Shown here one piece after another: positions 13,554 to 16,559 of a DNA stretch of 16,559 nt. The first letter of the stretch is position 1. Every line of letters begins with the position of its first letter. The notes below the pieces were generated by a model. It was not told the origin of the DNA and did no database searches. It worked only from the letters and a program-made list of their open reading frames with translations. The stretch is from positions 1 to 16,559 of the forward strand of contig JAJRVB010000109.1 in the NCBI GenBank assembly GCA_024277515.1, given 5' to 3'. The DNA comes from Nitrospirota bacterium (lineage in GTDB: Bacteria; Nitrospirota; Thermodesulfovibrionia; UBA6902). A program made the translations under genes and the position numbers.

Positions 13554-14579
13554 ATGAATATTCTGATCGTAGATGACAATAAAGACGTAAGTTCCGTGCT
13601 CAGGAACATTCTTCAGCTTGAGAGGTATGATGTCAGGGTTGCCGCTAACGGCGCCGAGGCCCTCGAAATGGCCAAAGACTCTCTTCCTGACATCCTCATC
13701 TCTGACATTCTCATGCCGGAAATGGACGGCTTCAAACTCTGCCACGAAATCAAGAAGAACAAAAAACTGAGAAAAACAGCATTTATTTTTTATACTGCCC
13801 ATTATACGGACCCTGAGGACGAGAAACTGGCCCTTACCATGGGGGCTTCACGATTTATCCTGAAACCCATGGACCCGGAGGAATTTATCAATGTAATAAA
13901 AGAGGTAATTGTGGAGCATAATAAGACCGAGCTGCATGTCCCGAGGATGCCCCTTGAAGAAGATGAGGACCTCTTCAGGATGTACAACAGGAGGCTGACC
14001 AAAATGCTCGACAAAAAGATCAGTGACCTTGAGACACTGGACAGATCTCTGCGTCAAAAGGAAGATAGCCTGCAGGCCTCCGAAGAAAAGTACCATAAAT
14101 TGATCGAAACAGCCAATGACGCCATATTTGTCGCAGATGCGGAAACAGGCATTATCCTTGAAGCGAATAAAAAGGCGGGGGAGCTGCTTGATTTGCCGGT
14201 TGATAAAATTATAGGCATGCATCAGTCAGGACTCCATCCCATCGAGGAAGCTGAAAGATACAGCAATATATTCAGGGAGCACGTCCATGCTCAGAGGGTA
14301 ATTTCTGAAAAGCTGCTAATTGTGAACAGGTCAAAACAGAGGGTGCCTGTTGAAATCAGCGCGAGTGTAACAGAAGTGAAAGGCAGACGCATAATCCAGG
14401 GAATATTCCGGGACATCTCCGACCGCGTGCAGATGGAACGGAAACTGCAGGATAAGGTCAGAGAACTCGAAAAATTCTATGAAATGGCGGTCGGCCGGGA
14501 ACTGAAGATGAAGGAGTTAAAAGAAGAGGTAGTCGATCTCAGGTCCCGGCTTTCAAAATGCTCTACGGATAAATTGTAA
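13554..14579 (+). CDS. Response regulator with receiver and PAS domains
   Basis: A 341-residue cytosolic signalling protein. The receiver domain (1-120) has acidic Asp7/Asp8, phospho-acceptor Asp51 (SDILMPEMDG), Thr81 and Lys104 (ILKPMD), so it is a complete phosphorylatable domain. A coiled linker (about 130-178) leads to a PAS domain (about 179-292; KLIETANDAIFVADAETG, then PVEISASVTEVKG and GIFRDISDR). The C-terminal coil (about 293-336; AVGRELKMKELKEEV) resembles the linker that normally leads into a histidine kinase, but the protein stops without HisKA or HATPase domains. ATG 13554 starts the REC strand at once; upstream in-frame starts lie on the promoter. It is convergent with the chemotaxis receptor gene; the partner kinase is not in the window. 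Confidence 0.9.
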   Translation: MNILIVDDNKDVSSVLRNILQLERYDVRVAANGAEALEMAKDSLPDILISDILMPEMDGFKLCHEIKKNKKLRKTAFIFYTAHYTDPEDEKLALTMGASRFILKPMDPEEFINVIKEVIVEHNKTELHVPRMPLEEDEDLFRMYNRRLTKMLDKKISDLETLDRSLRQKEDSLQASEEKYHKLIETANDAIFVADAETGIILEANKKAGELLDLPVDKIIGMHQSGLHPIEEAERYSNIFREHVHAQRVISEKLLIVNRSKQRVPVEISASVTEVKGRRIIQGIFRDISDRVQMERKLQDKVRELEKFYEMAVGRELKMKELKEEVVDLRSRLSKCSTDKL

Positions 14580-14585
14580 TCAGCA

Positions 14586-16553
14586 TTACGAAACTGAAGG
14601 CCCGGCATCCGGGCTCCCTGCCTTCGCAGTGCGCAGGCTCTCCGACCCTGTCCTGCTGTCCGTACCGGAACCGGTCTTAAACCACGATACGATATTCATC
14701 AGTTCGGATGACAGCTTCGACAACTCGGTCGTTGACTGCGTGATCTGCGAGAGTGCGTCACGTGACGCCCCGAAATTATCTGAAATACTCTCAACATTGG
14801 AAGAGACCTCCTCAATTGCCGCGGACTGCTGCTCGGATGCAGCTGCAATTGAACGCACCTGGTCCAGGCACCTCTCTGAAGCGCCCACAATACGATCAAG
14901 AGAATCCTTTGCGTTTCCTGCAAGTTTAACACCTTCTTCAGCCTCGGTCTTGTTCTTTTCCATGCTCTCAACAGACACTTCCGTATCATGCTGGATCTTG
15001 TTTATCATCCCTGTAATCTCGTCCGTCGCCTGGGACGTCTTTTCCGCGAGTTTTCTCACCTCATCCGCAACTACCGCAAATCCCCTGCCCTGTTCCCCCG
15101 CGCGCGCCGCCTCGATCGCCGCGTTCAGCGCGAGCAGATTTGTCTGTCCGGCTATATCATTAATCACATCTATAATATCACCTATCTTCTGGCTGCTGTC
15201 TCCGAGCGCTTCAATGGTCTTTGAAGATGACTCCACATTCCGGGCAATCTTCATCATGCTTGCCACGGTATTTTCGACTACGGATTTCCCCTCCCCTGCA
15301 ATTGACACCGACTCCTTGGCGGCATCGGACGCGTCCGCTGCATTTTTTGCGACCTCCATTATGGTCTGCGACACCTCTGTGGTTGCAGCTGATCCCTGCT
15401 CAAGCTGGCTGGTCTGCTCGCTGATACCCGCGTTCATCTGATCAGTCGCCGCTGAGAGCTCTTCAGCGCTGCTCGCCACGGTAGATGAATGCATGTTTAT
15501 CTTCTCAACCATATCCTTCAGATTTTCTTTCATTTTTTTCATCGCCGCAAATACCCCGACATCCTTTTTGCCGCCGGAATCCATATTCACTGTCATATCG
15601 CCATCTGCTATCCTGGCAGCCAGAGACTCGATTACCGAAGGATCGCTGCCCAGCTGGTTCAGAATGCTCCGTACGATAAAGAGTACAAGCATTAAACTCA
15701 TTACAATTGAAAATATCGTAATCACAAGACTCGTCGTCTTCCACATGGACAACTTTTTATTTATGACTTCGTCAAGACGGGCGATCGCCTCTGCCATCAC
15801 AGCATCTGTTCTGTGCACCGTGTCCCTCATTCTGCCTTCCAGTCCGTCATTTGGTGAAAGGCCCTTCTCCCTGTAACCTTCAACAAGCTTCAGAAAGTCT
15901 GTTTTATATGCATTCATATACGTCATGATCTTCTGTTTGTCCGCATCGGAAATGTCTTTCGCAGACAACAGGCGGTTTTTCATCTTCTCAAAGTTTTTGC
16001 CATACTTGTCCTTATATTTGAGGGACTTTCTCAGCATAAAGTCTTTTTCGTTTCTCCTGAGCATCAGCATGTCCCTCATGATCCTGTCATTATTAAGTTC
16101 TTTTAAAAGACCCTCTGCCTTATGCACCGATCCTCTCAATGAACCATTCAGCCCGGACTCCGGATCAAGACCTATTTTCTGCTGGACAGCAACAATAGCA
16201 TTAAAAGCTGCAATATAGTCCTTTAATATATTGTGCATTTTCCCGGTCTCTTCATTGCCTATATTCTGATCAACGAGCACGGCCTCCAGACTGTGAATAT
16301 CCTCCATCAAATGCTCATAATTTTTACTGAATTTTCCCTGGTACTTCAGGTCGTTTCTGCTTAAAAAGTCTTTTTCATTTTTTCTCAGCTCAAGAATGTC
16401 CCTCTCTATTGATACTGTGAGGACTTTGGCGTTTTTCAGTTTCACTGTCGTTGAAAGCGAGTATCTTGATATCCCGAATATCAGGCTGATTGCCAATATA
16501 AAGATACCAGTGATCAGAGCGAGTTTGGTTGTCATTTTAAGGTTTTTCATCAT
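14586..16553 (-). CDS. Methyl-accepting chemotaxis protein with HBM-like sensor domain
   Basis: A 655-residue transducer. TM1 is about 8-28. The periplasmic sensor (about 30-265) has two related halves, RDILELRKNEKDFLSRNDLK near 51-70 and RDMLMLRRNEKDFMLRKSLK near 160-179, as in the helical bimodular (HBM) domain. TM2 is about 273-295, then HAMP (about 296-350). The signalling hairpin has IAGQTNLLALNAAIEAARAG (467-486) and GRGFAVVADEVRKLAEKTSQ (489-508). No C-terminal CheR/CheB pentapeptide is seen; the tail is Ser/Gly-rich. The minus strand reads GGAGGG right against the first ATG, so the second ATG (16550) may be used. A GCCCGG/CCGGGC hairpin inside the last codons (14600-14614) may help end transcription. 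Confidence 0.94.
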   Translation of the reverse strand: MMKNLKMTTKLALITGIFILAISLIFGISRYSLSTTVKLKNAKVLTVSIERDILELRKNEKDFLSRNDLKYQGKFSKNYEHLMEDIHSLEAVLVDQNIGNEETGKMHNILKDYIAAFNAIVAVQQKIGLDPESGLNGSLRGSVHKAEGLLKELNNDRIMRDMLMLRRNEKDFMLRKSLKYKDKYGKNFEKMKNRLLSAKDISDADKQKIMTYMNAYKTDFLKLVEGYREKGLSPNDGLEGRMRDTVHRTDAVMAEAIARLDEVINKKLSMWKTTSLVITIFSIVMSLMLVLFIVRSILNQLGSDPSVIESLAARIADGDMTVNMDSGGKKDVGVFAAMKKMKENLKDMVEKINMHSSTVASSAEELSAATDQMNAGISEQTSQLEQGSAATTEVSQTIMEVAKNAADASDAAKESVSIAGEGKSVVENTVASMMKIARNVESSSKTIEALGDSSQKIGDIIDVINDIAGQTNLLALNAAIEAARAGEQGRGFAVVADEVRKLAEKTSQATDEITGMINKIQHDTEVSVESMEKNKTEAEEGVKLAGNAKDSLDRIVGASERCLDQVRSIAAASEQQSAAIEEVSSNVESISDNFGASRDALSQITQSTTELSKLSSELMNIVSWFKTGSGTDSRTGSESLRTAKAGSPDAGPSVS

Positions 16554-16559
16554 CCCTCC

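Noticed and set aside
14629..15441. 270-codon open frame antisense to the chemotaxis receptor
   Set aside because: It is low in complexity (Ser/Ala-rich) and mirrors the Ala/Ser/Glu-rich signalling helices on the other strand. No ribosome site and no recognisable domain.

Overview
The window is a chromosomal stretch of an anaerobic bacterium with moderate GC content. It holds ordinary housekeeping genes, a cluster for folate and one-carbon (C1) metabolism, and signalling genes. The pairing of CooC with MetV-MetF, a PDZ/radical SAM/DUF512 protein, a two-CW Cys domain in a diguanylate cyclase and small AT-rich palindromic repeats would fit a Nitrospirota or deltaproteobacterial-type organism using the Wood-Ljungdahl pathway. 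That placement is inference from gene content; no marker gene for taxonomy is present. No rRNA, tRNA, CRISPR array, transposase or prophage gene was seen.

Layout. Positions 1-2403 (+) hold the 3' end of a CDP-alcohol phosphatidyltransferase (pgsA type), a PDZ/radical SAM/DUF512 protein and aroE, tightly packed. Convergent to aroE is a membrane diguanylate cyclase (2411-4066, -). A 499-bp divergent intergenic region follows (4067-4565), with an imperfect palindromic repeat, a second GC-rich palindrome and a likely promoter. Then comes the C1 block on +: cooC, 5-formyl-THF cyclo-ligase, an unusually long FolD-like dehydrogenase/cyclohydrolase, folE, metV and metF (4566-9651). After that come a small two-TM protein, lgt, an SlyD-like FKBP prolyl isomerase and panB. 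Further on, mannosyl-3-phosphoglycerate phosphatase (-) and a REC-PAS response regulator (+) diverge from a region carrying a second copy of the palindromic repeat. The window ends in a methyl-accepting chemotaxis protein with a two-lobed HBM-like sensor domain (-).

How the genes work together. FolE starts the pterin branch of folate synthesis. 5-Formyl-THF cyclo-ligase and the FolD-like protein interconvert 5-formyl-, 10-formyl-, methenyl- and methylene-THF, and MetF/MetV reduces methylene-THF to methyl-THF. CooC is the ATPase that matures nickel CO dehydrogenase, which would accept the methyl group in the carbonyl branch. PanB also consumes methylene-THF. Formate-THF ligase, CODH/ACS and the corrinoid protein are not in the window.

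Most worth checking: (1) metV appears to begin in another frame at 8106, with an A-AAA-AAG heptamer exactly where a -1 shift would restore a typical MetV N-terminus; (2) the FolD-like protein is about 160 residues longer than normal but keeps the catalytic motifs; (3) two related palindromic repeats, each beside an identical 15-mer, sit in the two divergent intergenic regions; (4) the REC-PAS regulator appears to have a leaderless promoter.
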